The notes beneath the pieces were generated by a model. The model ran no database searches. It saw only the letters and a list, made by a program, of their open reading frames with translations, and was not told the DNA's origin. Shown in pieces: positions 1 to 5,245 of a stretch of DNA of 7,195 bases; position 1 is the first letter of the stretch, and each line of letters opens with the position of its first letter. A program made the position numbers and the translations under genes. This stretch comes from Actinomycetota bacterium (GTDB taxonomy: Bacteria; Actinomycetota; Acidimicrobiia; Acidimicrobiales; Iamiaceae): NCBI GenBank assembly GCA_017882935.1, contig JADGOP010000117.1:1-7195 (forward strand), written 5' to 3'.

Positions 1-81
1 GCGGTGCTGGATGTCCCCCAACCCACGGTCGATGAGGGCCAGTGCTTCGAGGATCGTTTCGTCTGCAACGGTCTCGGTCAT
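1..81 (-). CDS. N-terminus of an unrecognised leftward gene (partial)
   Basis: An ATG at position 81 on the minus strand opens a frame with no stop to the window edge, giving 27 residues that begin MTETVADETILEALALIDRG. The stretch reads like a real N-terminus: it is acidic, with a likely amphipathic helix (ILEALALIDRGLGDI). A purine-rich GGAGAGCGAG stretch lies about 6-15 nt upstream of the ATG and could serve as a ribosome binding site, though its spacing is a little long. The gene is divergent from the oxidoreductase at 251, with about 170 bp between the starts. I do not recognise the family, and 27 residues are too few for a functional call. It is short because the window cuts it. Confidence 0.6.
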   Translation of the reverse strand, partial: MTETVADETILEALALIDRGLGDIQHR

Positions 82-232
82 GTCGCTCTCGCTCTCCGGC
101 TCCGGGCCCACAACCCTGCTCGACCTTGTGGCACTCCCGCTGACGATGGTATCGCCCTCAGGGCTGCGCCGCCGGTGTTGCCGGGATGCAGGACTCTTGG
201 AGACACCTTACCGGGCACCTGCGACATCGAAC

Positions 233-243
233 GGGTAATACCC
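233..243 (+). promoter_or_regulatory. Palindrome GGGTAATACCC overlapping a putative -10 element
   Basis: The sequence GGGTA-A-TACCC is a perfect inverted repeat with a single central base, ending 7 nt before the ATG at 251. The hexamer TAATAC (236-241) inside it is a plausible -10 element. If so, transcription would start at or next to the ATG and the mRNA would be leaderless or nearly so; no Shine-Dalgarno sequence is visible before this ATG. A palindrome over a -10 element could be an operator for a dimeric repressor, which is inference. No clear -35 element is seen. The arms are short, so a chance palindrome is possible. Confidence 0.35.
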
Positions 244-250
244 TCACGAA

Positions 251-1273
251 ATGACCTTGGTCCCTCGAACGTCCTTCCCTCTCGGCGTCACCGCTGCCAG
301 CCTCATGACCCTCGGACCCGACGTGTCCCTGGCCGCGGCGCAGCAGGCCGCCGACCTCGGCTACCAGTCCTTCTGGACCGCCGAGACCACCGGGTTCGAG
401 GCGTTCTCGCTGCTGGGGGCCATCGGTGCGCTGCACCCCGGGCTCGATCTGGGCACCGGCGTGCTGGCCCTGCAGCTGCGCACCCCCGCGCTCGTGGCCA
501 TGGCCGGCGCCACCCTGCAGGCGCTGCAGCCCGAGCGCCGCGTGGTGCTGGGGATCGGCATCTCGTCGCCCGTGGTGACCCAGCGGTGGCACGGCGCGCC
601 CTACGGCGACCGCCCGCTGGCGCGGGTGCGCGAGTTCGTCACCCTGGTGCACCTCTGCCTGTCAGGCGAGAAGGTCGACTTCGCGGGCGACTTCTACCAG
701 GTGAAGGGCTTCCGCCTCGGCGTCCGGCTGGGCGAGCGCAAGCCCGAGGTCGTGGTCGGTGCCCTGAACCCCGGCATGCTGTCGCTGGCGGGTGAGGTCG
801 CCGACGGCGTGCTGCTCAACTACCTCCCGGCCTCGCACGTGCCCTGGTCGGTGGGCAAGGTGCGCGAGGGCGAGGCACGCGCGGGTCGGCCGGCCGGCGA
901 CGTCACCACCTACGCCTACGTCCATGCCGGGGTGTGCCGGCGCGACGACGGCATCGACCTGGCGCGGCGCGACCTCTTCTCGTACGCGGTCGTCGATGCC
1001 TACGCCCGCAACTTCGAGCGGGCGGGCTTCGCCGACGAGGTCGCCGCCATCCGCGAGCACCATGCAGCCGGCGACCGCGCCGGTGCGCTGGCCGCGGTGT
1101 CCGACCGCATGGTCGACGCCATCGACGTGATGGGCGACGCCGACACGGTCCGCGACACCGTGCGCGCCTACGCCGACGCGGGCGCCGACCACCCGGTGCT
1201 GATGCCGCTGCCGTGGGGCCCCGACCGCGCCGCCGTCCTCCACGACACCCTCCGCGCCGCCATCGGCGCCTGA
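251..1273 (+). CDS. LLM-class (luciferase-like) F420-dependent oxidoreductase
   Basis: The 340-residue product looks like a complete luciferase-like monooxygenase-fold enzyme. These are single TIM-barrel proteins, and actinobacterial members of this type mostly transfer hydride to or from coenzyme F420, some using FMN. Visible landmarks are the first strand (residues 9-14), LGYQSFWTAE (36-45), the GTGVLALQLRTPALVAMAGA barrel strand and helix (68-87), the cofactor-loop motif GIGISSP (101-107), and LAGEVADGVLLN (179-190). Length is normal for the family. The ATG at 251 is chosen because it precedes the first barrel strand and lies just after a putative -10 element. The gene appears to be transcribed alone. 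Its closest relative here is the leftward oxidoreductase at 5246-6202, which has the same motifs in the same order. The substrate cannot be inferred, and F420 rather than FMN use is a family-based assumption. Confidence 0.88.
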   Translation: MTLVPRTSFPLGVTAASLMTLGPDVSLAAAQQAADLGYQSFWTAETTGFEAFSLLGAIGALHPGLDLGTGVLALQLRTPALVAMAGATLQALQPERRVVLGIGISSPVVTQRWHGAPYGDRPLARVREFVTLVHLCLSGEKVDFAGDFYQVKGFRLGVRLGERKPEVVVGALNPGMLSLAGEVADGVLLNYLPASHVPWSVGKVREGEARAGRPAGDVTTYAYVHAGVCRRDDGIDLARRDLFSYAVVDAYARNFERAGFADEVAAIREHHAAGDRAGALAAVSDRMVDAIDVMGDADTVRDTVRAYADAGADHPVLMPLPWGPDRAAVLHDTLRAAIGA

Positions 1274-1313
1274 CCCCACCCCCACCCCCGCCGCCCCCCG
1301 CCCCCGGGCCCCC
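1274..1313. repeat. C-run tract with G-quadruplex potential on the minus strand
   Basis: Directly after the TGA at 1271-1273 come six C-blocks: 1274-1277, 1279-1283, 1285-1289, 1294-1299, 1301-1305 and 1309-1313. They are separated by 1-4 bases. Read on the minus strand these are six G-runs of four to six, more than enough for an intramolecular G-quadruplex. The minus strand is the template for the gene just upstream, so a quadruplex could slow RNA polymerase there; that is inference. The mRNA itself would be C-rich. The tract could also simply be neutral low-complexity sequence in a GC-rich genome. Confidence 0.6.
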
Positions 1314-1332
1314 GTCGGCGAATGTTCTGTGG

Positions 1333-1369
1333 GAAGCCCCGGAAAGCGGGTGCTTTCCCGGTTGGCTTC
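1333..1369 (+). terminator. Long imperfect hairpin, possible transcription terminator
   Basis: The stem pairs GAAGCC (1333-1338) with GGCTTC (1364-1369), CC (1339-1340) with GG (1360-1361), and GGAAAGC (1341-1347) with GCTTTCC (1352-1358). The loop is GGGT, with one C and two T bulges on the 3' side, giving 15 base pairs. It lies about 60 bp after the first oxidoreductase gene and about 55 bp before the SDR gene. No T-tract follows, so it is not a classical intrinsic terminator, but U-less hairpins are often proposed as terminators in high-GC actinomycetes. A small structured RNA or a processing site is an alternative. Confidence 0.4.
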
Positions 1370-1412
1370 AGCAAGCGCGGGGGCGGTGCCCGAGCGATCG
1401 ATCGTGCAGGGA

Positions 1413-1418
1413 TAGCGT
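1413..1418 (+). promoter_or_regulatory. TAGCGT putative -10 element of the SDR cluster
   Basis: TAGCGT sits six bases before the ATG at 1425, so a start site 6-7 nt downstream of the hexamer would fall on the ATG and give a leaderless mRNA. No Shine-Dalgarno sequence precedes this ATG, which agrees. The same hexamer type (TAGYGT) precedes three other gene starts in the window. No -35 element is evident. Confidence 0.45.
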
Positions 1419-1424
1419 CGGACC

Positions 1425-2234
1425 ATGCAGCTCGACGGCAAGGTCGCGGTCATCACCGGCGGGGCGCGGGGCATCGGTGCGGCGCTCGCCACCCGCTTCC
1501 TGGCCGAAGGCGCGGCCGGGGTCACCGTCGTCGACCTGCTCGCCGACGAGGTCGCCGCCACCGCCGCACGGCTCGGCGACCGCGCCCACGGTGTGGTGGC
1601 CGACGTCGCCGACCAGGATGCGGTCGAGGCCGTGGTGGCCGACACCGAGGAGCGGTTCGGTCCGGTCGACCTGTTCTGCGCCAACGCGGGCATCGCCACC
1701 GGTACCGACATCGACGGGCCCGACGAGGTGTGGGACCGGGCCTGGCGTGTGAACGTCTTCGCCCACGTGGTGGCCGCGCGGGTGATGGTGCCCCGCTGGG
1801 TCGAGCGGGGCCAGGGCCACCTGCTCACCACCGCGTCGGCCGCAGGGCTGCTCACCAACATCGGCGACGCGGCCTACTCGGTCACCAAGCACGCGGCCGT
1901 GGGCTTCGCCGAGTGGGTGTCGATCACCTACGGCGACCGTGGCGTGCAGGTGTCGTGCCTGTGCCCGCAGGGGGTCCGCACCGACATGCTGCTGGGCGCC
2001 GCCGAGGGCGAGATCGCCGCCGAGGTGGTGCTGGCCCAGGGCGCCCTCGAGCCCGAGCAGGTGGCCGCCGCCGTGGTCGACGGGCTCGCCACCGAGAGGT
2101 TCCTGATCCTCCCCCACCCCGAGGTGGCCGACTACTACCAGCGTCGTGCCACCGATCCCGACCGCTGGCTCGCGGGCATGCGCCGCCTCCAGGCCCGCCT
2201 CACCGAGGCCTCCCGGCCGCCCGGCGATGGCTGA
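1425..2234 (+). CDS. SDR-family NAD(P)-dependent oxidoreductase
   Basis: This 269-residue protein is a classical short-chain dehydrogenase/reductase with a Rossmann fold, interconverting alcohol and carbonyl groups. The dinucleotide-binding motif TGGARGIG is at residues 11-18. Asp37 at the end of strand 2 (TVVDL) favours NAD(H) over NADP(H). Asp60 (ADVAD) contacts the adenine in this family, and the NAG motif is at 87-89. The catalytic set is Asn110, Ser138, Tyr151 and Lys155 (YSVTK), all present. The usual PG turn after the active site is CPQGVRTDM. The C-terminal extension after about residue 235 is Arg-rich and variable. The ATG at 1425 is supported by the TAGCGT hexamer just upstream. The last 8 bp overlap the next gene, so the two are probably co-transcribed and translationally coupled. 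Substrate is unknown. Confidence 0.92.
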   Translation: MQLDGKVAVITGGARGIGAALATRFLAEGAAGVTVVDLLADEVAATAARLGDRAHGVVADVADQDAVEAVVADTEERFGPVDLFCANAGIATGTDIDGPDEVWDRAWRVNVFAHVVAARVMVPRWVERGQGHLLTTASAAGLLTNIGDAAYSVTKHAAVGFAEWVSITYGDRGVQVSCLCPQGVRTDMLLGAAEGEIAAEVVLAQGALEPEQVAAAVVDGLATERFLILPHPEVADYYQRRATDPDRWLAGMRRLQARLTEASRPPGDG

Positions 2235-2556
2235 CGCGAAGCGCCGCCGCCCCAAGGCCCCGCCCGCCGTCCCTGCCGGTGGGGCGGCCACCACCGACGC
2301 CGGCCTCGTGGCCATCGGCCTGCGCCCCGGGGACCGCGTCCGCTTCCGACGCGCCGACAGCGGCCACTGGCTCGAGGGCACCGTCGCCGGGCGCGAGGCC
2401 GACGGCTCGGTGGCCCTGCACGACACCCGGGGCCGCCGCCGCTCGATCCCGGTCGGCGCGGTCCAGGTCCGGGCGCACGGGCCCAGGGGCGGGGCGACCT
2501 GGGAGACCCTCGAGGAGCGCATCGGTCGCTCCGAGCAGCTCGACCTCTTCCGGTGA
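2227..2556 (+). CDS. Small protein with predicted SH3/Tudor-like domain and C-terminal QLDLF sequence
   Basis: I do not recognise a named family for this 109-residue protein. The first 25 residues are basic and then Ala/Pro/Gly-rich (MADAKRRRPK), likely disordered. Residues about 30-83 (GLRPGDRVRFRR, HWLEGTVAGREADGSVALHD, RRRSIPVGAVQVR) alternate short strands and turns as in small SH3- or Tudor-like barrels; this is pattern-based inference. The tail TWETLEERIGRSEQLDLFR looks like a short helix ending in QLDLF (104-108), one residue from the end, an exact match to the bacterial sliding-clamp-binding consensus QL[S/D]LF. The ATG at 2227 overlaps the SDR stop in ATGGCTGA, and no good Shine-Dalgarno is visible, so translational coupling is likely. 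The next gene downstream is a DNA glycosylase fusion, which makes a DNA-linked role plausible but unproven. Confidence 0.75.
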   Translation: MADAKRRRPKAPPAVPAGGAATTDAGLVAIGLRPGDRVRFRRADSGHWLEGTVAGREADGSVALHDTRGRRRSIPVGAVQVRAHGPRGGATWETLEERIGRSEQLDLFR

Positions 2557-2579
2557 CCTCGCCCGGCGCCGCGCCACCC

Positions 2580-2584
2580 GGGAG
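2580..2584 (+). promoter_or_regulatory. Ribosome binding site GGGAG deciding the fusion-gene start
   Basis: GGGAG ends 9 nt before the GTG at 2594, good Shine-Dalgarno spacing. The reading frame itself is open far upstream through the SDR and small-protein genes in another frame, so this site is the main reason for placing the start at 2594. Confidence 0.55.
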
Positions 2585-2593
2585 CTGCTGACC

Positions 2594-3679
2594 GTGCACC
2601 GGGCCACCGTCGCCGTCTACGAGGACCACGCCGCGACCTACCTCGCGAACCGCGCGGCCCTCGATCCCGGGCGGGCCGAGCGGTTCGCCGCGGCGGTCAC
2701 CCGGGGTGCGCGCCGCCTGGACCTGGGCAGCGGCCCCGGCCACTACCTCGGCCTGCTGGGCACGCCTGTGGTCGCGCTCGACGCGGCGCCCGCGATGCTC
2801 GTCGAGGCCCGCCGCCTCCACCCGCACGCGCCCGGCGTGGCCGCCGACTTCGAGGACCTGCCGTTCCGGACGGGGTCGTTCGGTGGCATCTGGGCCAACA
2901 AGTGCCTCCAGCATGTCGATCCTGGCGCGCTCCCGCTGGTCCTCGGCGAGCTGCGACGGGTGCTCGACGTCGGCGGACGGCTCGACCTGCTCGTCTTCGC
3001 CGGCGAGGGCGAGGCCACGAGCGACGACGACCTCCCCGGCCGCTACTTCGCCTGGTGGGATCCCGAGCGCCTCGCCGACGTGGTGGTCGGGGCGGGCTTC
3101 GACGTCGACGACGTCGCGGTCACCGGCGGCGGGTCCGCCCGGATCGCCCTCACGGCCACCCGCCTGCGGTCCCTCCCCGACACCGTCGCGCCCGGCATGC
3201 GCCTGCTGGTGTGCGGCCTCAACCCGAGCCTCTACTCCGCCGACGCCGGCGTGCCCTTCGCCCGCACCGGCAACCGCTTCTGGCGAGCGCTCGCCGCCGC
3301 CGGGCTCGACGACGTCGACCGCGACCCACGCGGCCTGTTGGTGCGCCACCGGGTGGGCCTCACCGACATCGTCAAGCGCGCCACCGTCGCCGCCGCCGAG
3401 CTCGATGCGGACGAGTACCGCGCCGGTCTGGCGCGGGTCCACCGCCTCGCAGCTTGGCTCCGCCCCGAGGCGATCTGCTTCGTCGGCCTGGCGGGCTGGC
3501 GGGCCGCGATCGACCGGAAGGCCCGCGCGGGATGGCAGCCCGAACCGCTCGGTGGAGTGCCCGCCTACGTGATGCCGTCGACGAGCGGCCTCAACGCCGC
3601 CACGCCGCTGACGACGCTGGCCGACCACCTCCGCGACGCGCTCGCCGGTCCGCCCGCGACACCCGGGCCCCAGCGGTAG
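2594..3679 (+). CDS. Fusion of SAM-dependent methyltransferase and Mug/TDG-type uracil/mismatch DNA glycosylase
   Basis: One 361-residue frame carries two domains. Residues about 1-190 are a class I methyltransferase: motif I LDLGSGPGH (42-50), acidic end of strand 2 VVALDAAPAM (59-68), ADFEDLPF (84-91) and ANKCLQHV (101-108), and a C-terminal YFAWWDPERLADVV region as in Methyltransf_11 proteins. Residues about 193-350 match E. coli Mug and human TDG, which remove uracil or thymine from G:U or G:T pairs: GLNPSLYSADAGVPFARTGN (208-227), RFW (228-230), GLTDIVKRATVAAAEL (255-270), and MPSTSGLNA (327-335) for the DNA-intercalating loop. Asn210 in GLNPS corresponds to the catalytic Asn of Mug. No separate start with a ribosome binding site precedes the glycosylase half; the only Met is at residue 202, at the edge of the first strand. 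So it appears to be a real fusion. The methyl acceptor is unknown. The gene starts 37 nt after the small-protein gene. Confidence 0.87.
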   Translation: MHRATVAVYEDHAATYLANRAALDPGRAERFAAAVTRGARRLDLGSGPGHYLGLLGTPVVALDAAPAMLVEARRLHPHAPGVAADFEDLPFRTGSFGGIWANKCLQHVDPGALPLVLGELRRVLDVGGRLDLLVFAGEGEATSDDDLPGRYFAWWDPERLADVVVGAGFDVDDVAVTGGGSARIALTATRLRSLPDTVAPGMRLLVCGLNPSLYSADAGVPFARTGNRFWRALAAAGLDDVDRDPRGLLVRHRVGLTDIVKRATVAAAELDADEYRAGLARVHRLAAWLRPEAICFVGLAGWRAAIDRKARAGWQPEPLGGVPAYVMPSTSGLNAATPLTTLADHLRDALAGPPATPGPQR

Positions 3680-3682
3680 CGT
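3677..3682 (+). promoter_or_regulatory. TAGCGT putative -10 element overlapping the upstream stop codon
   Basis: GGTAGCGT contains the TAG stop of the glycosylase fusion gene and also matches the TAGYGT hexamer seen before other genes here. A start 6-7 nt downstream would give a leader of roughly 25 nt before the GTG at 3715, enough for the ribosome binding site that is present. No -35 element is evident. Because the TAG serves as the stop codon, the hexamer could be coincidental. Confidence 0.3.
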
Positions 3683-3702
3683 CTGGCGGTCCGCACCGAA
3701 CA

Positions 3703-3710
3703 GGGGGAAG
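3703..3710 (+). promoter_or_regulatory. Strong ribosome binding site GGGGGAAG
   Basis: This purine block ends 4 nt before the GTG at 3715 and is the strongest Shine-Dalgarno-like sequence in the window. It selects GTG 3715 over the in-frame GTG at 3739. Confidence 0.6.
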
Positions 3711-3714
3711 TGCC

Positions 3715-5130
3715 GTGACGATCGATGCATCCACGCCCGTGACGTTCCCGACCGACGATCCGTGGCTGAACGGGCTGTTCGCGCCCGTCGCCGACGAGCT
3801 CGACGTGGGCGACCTCGAGGTCACCGGCTCCCTGCCGGCCGGCCTGCACGGCGCGTTCCTGCGCAACGGGCCGAACCCCGCCTTCCCCCCGATCGTCCGC
3901 TACCACGTGTTCGACGGCGACGGCATGATCCACGGCATCACCTTCGACGGCGAGGGCGGGGCGCGCTACCGCAACCGCTTCGTCGAGTCGCGGGCACTGC
4001 TCGCCGAGCGCCGGGCGGGCCACGCGCTGTACGGCGGCCTGGCGCAGTTCGTGGTTCCCGACCCCGAGGTCGTGGCCGAAGGCGGCCTCTACAAGAACAC
4101 CGCCAACACCCACGTCGTCCGCCACGCCGGTCGCATCCTGGCGCTGATGGAGGGAGCCGGCCCCACCGAGCTGCGCCCCGACCTGAGCACCGTCGGCGAG
4201 TACGACTTCGGCGGGCGCCTCGAGGGCGCCATGACCGCGCACCCCAAGGTCGATCCCGCCACCGGCGAGATGCTGTTCTTCGGGTACAGCCCGCTGCCGC
4301 CGTTCCTGCGCTTCCACGTGGCCGACGCGGCGGGCAACCTCGTGCGCAGCGTCGACCTCGACCTGCCCCGCTCGGTGATGATGCACGACTTCGCCGTCAC
4401 CGAGCGCCACGTCGTCTTCTTCGACCTGCCCGCCGTGTTCGACCTCCAGGCCATGCTCGGCGGGGGCGCGGCCGTGCGCTGGGAGCCGCAGCACGGGGCG
4501 CGCATCGGCGTGCTGCCTCGCGACGCCACCACCGACGAGATCAGCTGGACCGAGGTCGAGCCGTTCTACGTGTTCCACTTCCTCAACGCCTACGACGAGG
4601 GTGACGCCGTGGTGGTCGAGGGCTGCCGGGCGTCCCGCCTGCCCCTGTCGTTCGACGAGGAGCCGCTCGCCGAGCCCGTGCAACCCGCCCTGCACCGCTG
4701 GCGCATCGACACCACGGCAGGCTCGGTCACCGACGAGCAGCTCGACGACCGGGCGGTCGACTTCCCCCGCGTCGCCGACGCCGCGGCCGGCCTCGACAAC
4801 CGCTACGGCTACGCCGCGCACCTGCGGGAGGGCGACGACGAGTTCGCCAGCTTCTCCTCGGTGGTCAAGTACGACCGCCGCACCGGGAACGCCACCGAGC
4901 ACGTCTACGGGCCGCACGCCCAGGCCGGCGAGGCGGTCTTCGCCGCCGATCCCGACGGCAGCGCCGAGGACGACGGCTGGCTGCTCAACTTCGTGGTCGA
5001 CAAGCCCACCGGTGACACCGACGTGGTGGTGCTCGACGCCCGCGACGTCGCCGCGGGCCCCGTCGCCAGCGTGCGCCTGCCCCGCCGCGTGCCGATCGGG
5101 TTCCACGGCTCCTGGCTCCCCGACACCTGA
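3715..5130 (+). CDS. Carotenoid cleavage oxygenase (RPE65/lignostilbene dioxygenase family)
   Basis: The 471-residue product matches the carotenoid oxygenase family in length and layout. These are seven-bladed beta-propeller enzymes that bind one non-haem Fe(II) by four histidines and cleave a double bond in carotenoids, apocarotenoids or stilbenes with O2. The N-terminus has the family signature GLHGAFLRNGPNPAF and then YHVFDGDGMIHGI. All four expected iron ligands are visible: His176 (TAHPKVD), His224 (MMHDFAVT), His288 (VFHFLNAY) and His464 (GFHGSW) near the C-terminus. It should therefore be an active enzyme. No signal peptide is seen, so it is likely cytoplasmic. GTG 3715 is chosen for the strong ribosome binding site just upstream. 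The gene lies 35 bp after the glycosylase fusion, perhaps with its own promoter, and converges with the leftward gene pair. No carotenoid biosynthesis genes are in view, so the substrate (carotenoid, apocarotenoid or stilbene) is open. Confidence 0.93.
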   Translation: MTIDASTPVTFPTDDPWLNGLFAPVADELDVGDLEVTGSLPAGLHGAFLRNGPNPAFPPIVRYHVFDGDGMIHGITFDGEGGARYRNRFVESRALLAERRAGHALYGGLAQFVVPDPEVVAEGGLYKNTANTHVVRHAGRILALMEGAGPTELRPDLSTVGEYDFGGRLEGAMTAHPKVDPATGEMLFFGYSPLPPFLRFHVADAAGNLVRSVDLDLPRSVMMHDFAVTERHVVFFDLPAVFDLQAMLGGGAAVRWEPQHGARIGVLPRDATTDEISWTEVEPFYVFHFLNAYDEGDAVVVEGCRASRLPLSFDEEPLAEPVQPALHRWRIDTTAGSVTDEQLDDRAVDFPRVADAAAGLDNRYGYAAHLREGDDEFASFSSVVKYDRRTGNATEHVYGPHAQAGEAVFAADPDGSAEDDGWLLNFVVDKPTGDTDVVVLDARDVAAGPVASVRLPRRVPIGFHGSWLPDT

Positions 5131-5150
5131 GGGATGCCACCCGCGTTCGG

Positions 5151-5210
5151 CACTGGCAGTGGACCGGCTGCGGAGGCGCCAGCCGGAGCAGCATCACCGC
5201 TGACAGCCGG
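5151..5210. repeat. Cluster of inverted repeats between convergent genes
   Basis: CACTG-G-CAGTG (5151-5161) is a perfect small palindrome. CCGGCTG (5164-5170) pairs perfectly with CAGCCGG at 5180-5186 across a 9-nt loop, or with a second copy of CAGCCGG at 5204-5210. The two pairings are mutually exclusive. A short direct repeat GGATGCC also occurs at 5132-5138 and 5209-5215. Together with the hairpin at 5222-5240 this nearly fills the 115-bp gap between the two stop codons. It most likely belongs to a bidirectional termination region. Confidence 0.45.
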
Positions 5211-5221
5211 ATGCCGAAGGC

Positions 5222-5240
5222 GCACCGGCGAAGCCGGTGC
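5222..5240 (-). terminator. Perfect 8-bp hairpin after the leftward gene pair, probable terminator
   Basis: GCACCGGC (5222-5229) pairs perfectly with GCCGGTGC (5233-5240) around a 3-nt loop. On the minus strand the loop reads TTC. The stem starts 5 nt after the TGA of the leftward oxidoreductase, and it is also downstream of the convergent oxygenase gene, so it could act in both directions. No T-tract follows on either strand, so termination is inferred from position and stem strength. Confidence 0.5.
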
Positions 5241-5245
5241 CAAGG

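Noticed and set aside
146..151. TACCAT on the minus strand as a -10 element for the leftward gene at 81
   Set aside because: It is the only TAnnnT hexamer I found upstream on that strand and would give a leader of about 60 nt, but it has no -35 partner and does not resemble the TAGYGT hexamers, so support is too thin.
11..238. Small plus-strand open frame in the left control region
   Set aside because: It is Ser/Leu/Arg-rich without a recognisable motif or ribosome binding site, and overlaps the more convincing leftward N-terminus at 81-1.
1322..2593. Long open frame running in front of the glycosylase fusion, suggesting a 785-residue protein
   Set aside because: The N-terminal part is Arg/Gly/Ala/Pro-rich low-complexity sequence out of frame with the well-supported SDR and small-protein genes. 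Recognisable protein begins only at about 2594, where a ribosome binding site and GTG are found.
3197..3679. Separate glycosylase gene starting at the internal ATG
   Set aside because: No ribosome binding site precedes this ATG, it falls at the edge of the first strand of the glycosylase domain, and the methyltransferase frame continues into it without a stop.
2135..3730. 531-residue open frame on the minus strand
   Set aside because: It lies opposite the small-protein and glycosylase-fusion genes, has no recognisable motif, and is the kind of long antisense frame expected in very GC-rich coding DNA.
3565..5106. 513-residue open frame on the minus strand opposite the oxygenase gene
   Set aside because: The sense strand encodes a complete oxygenase with all four iron-binding histidines; the antisense product is biased in composition and shows no domain.
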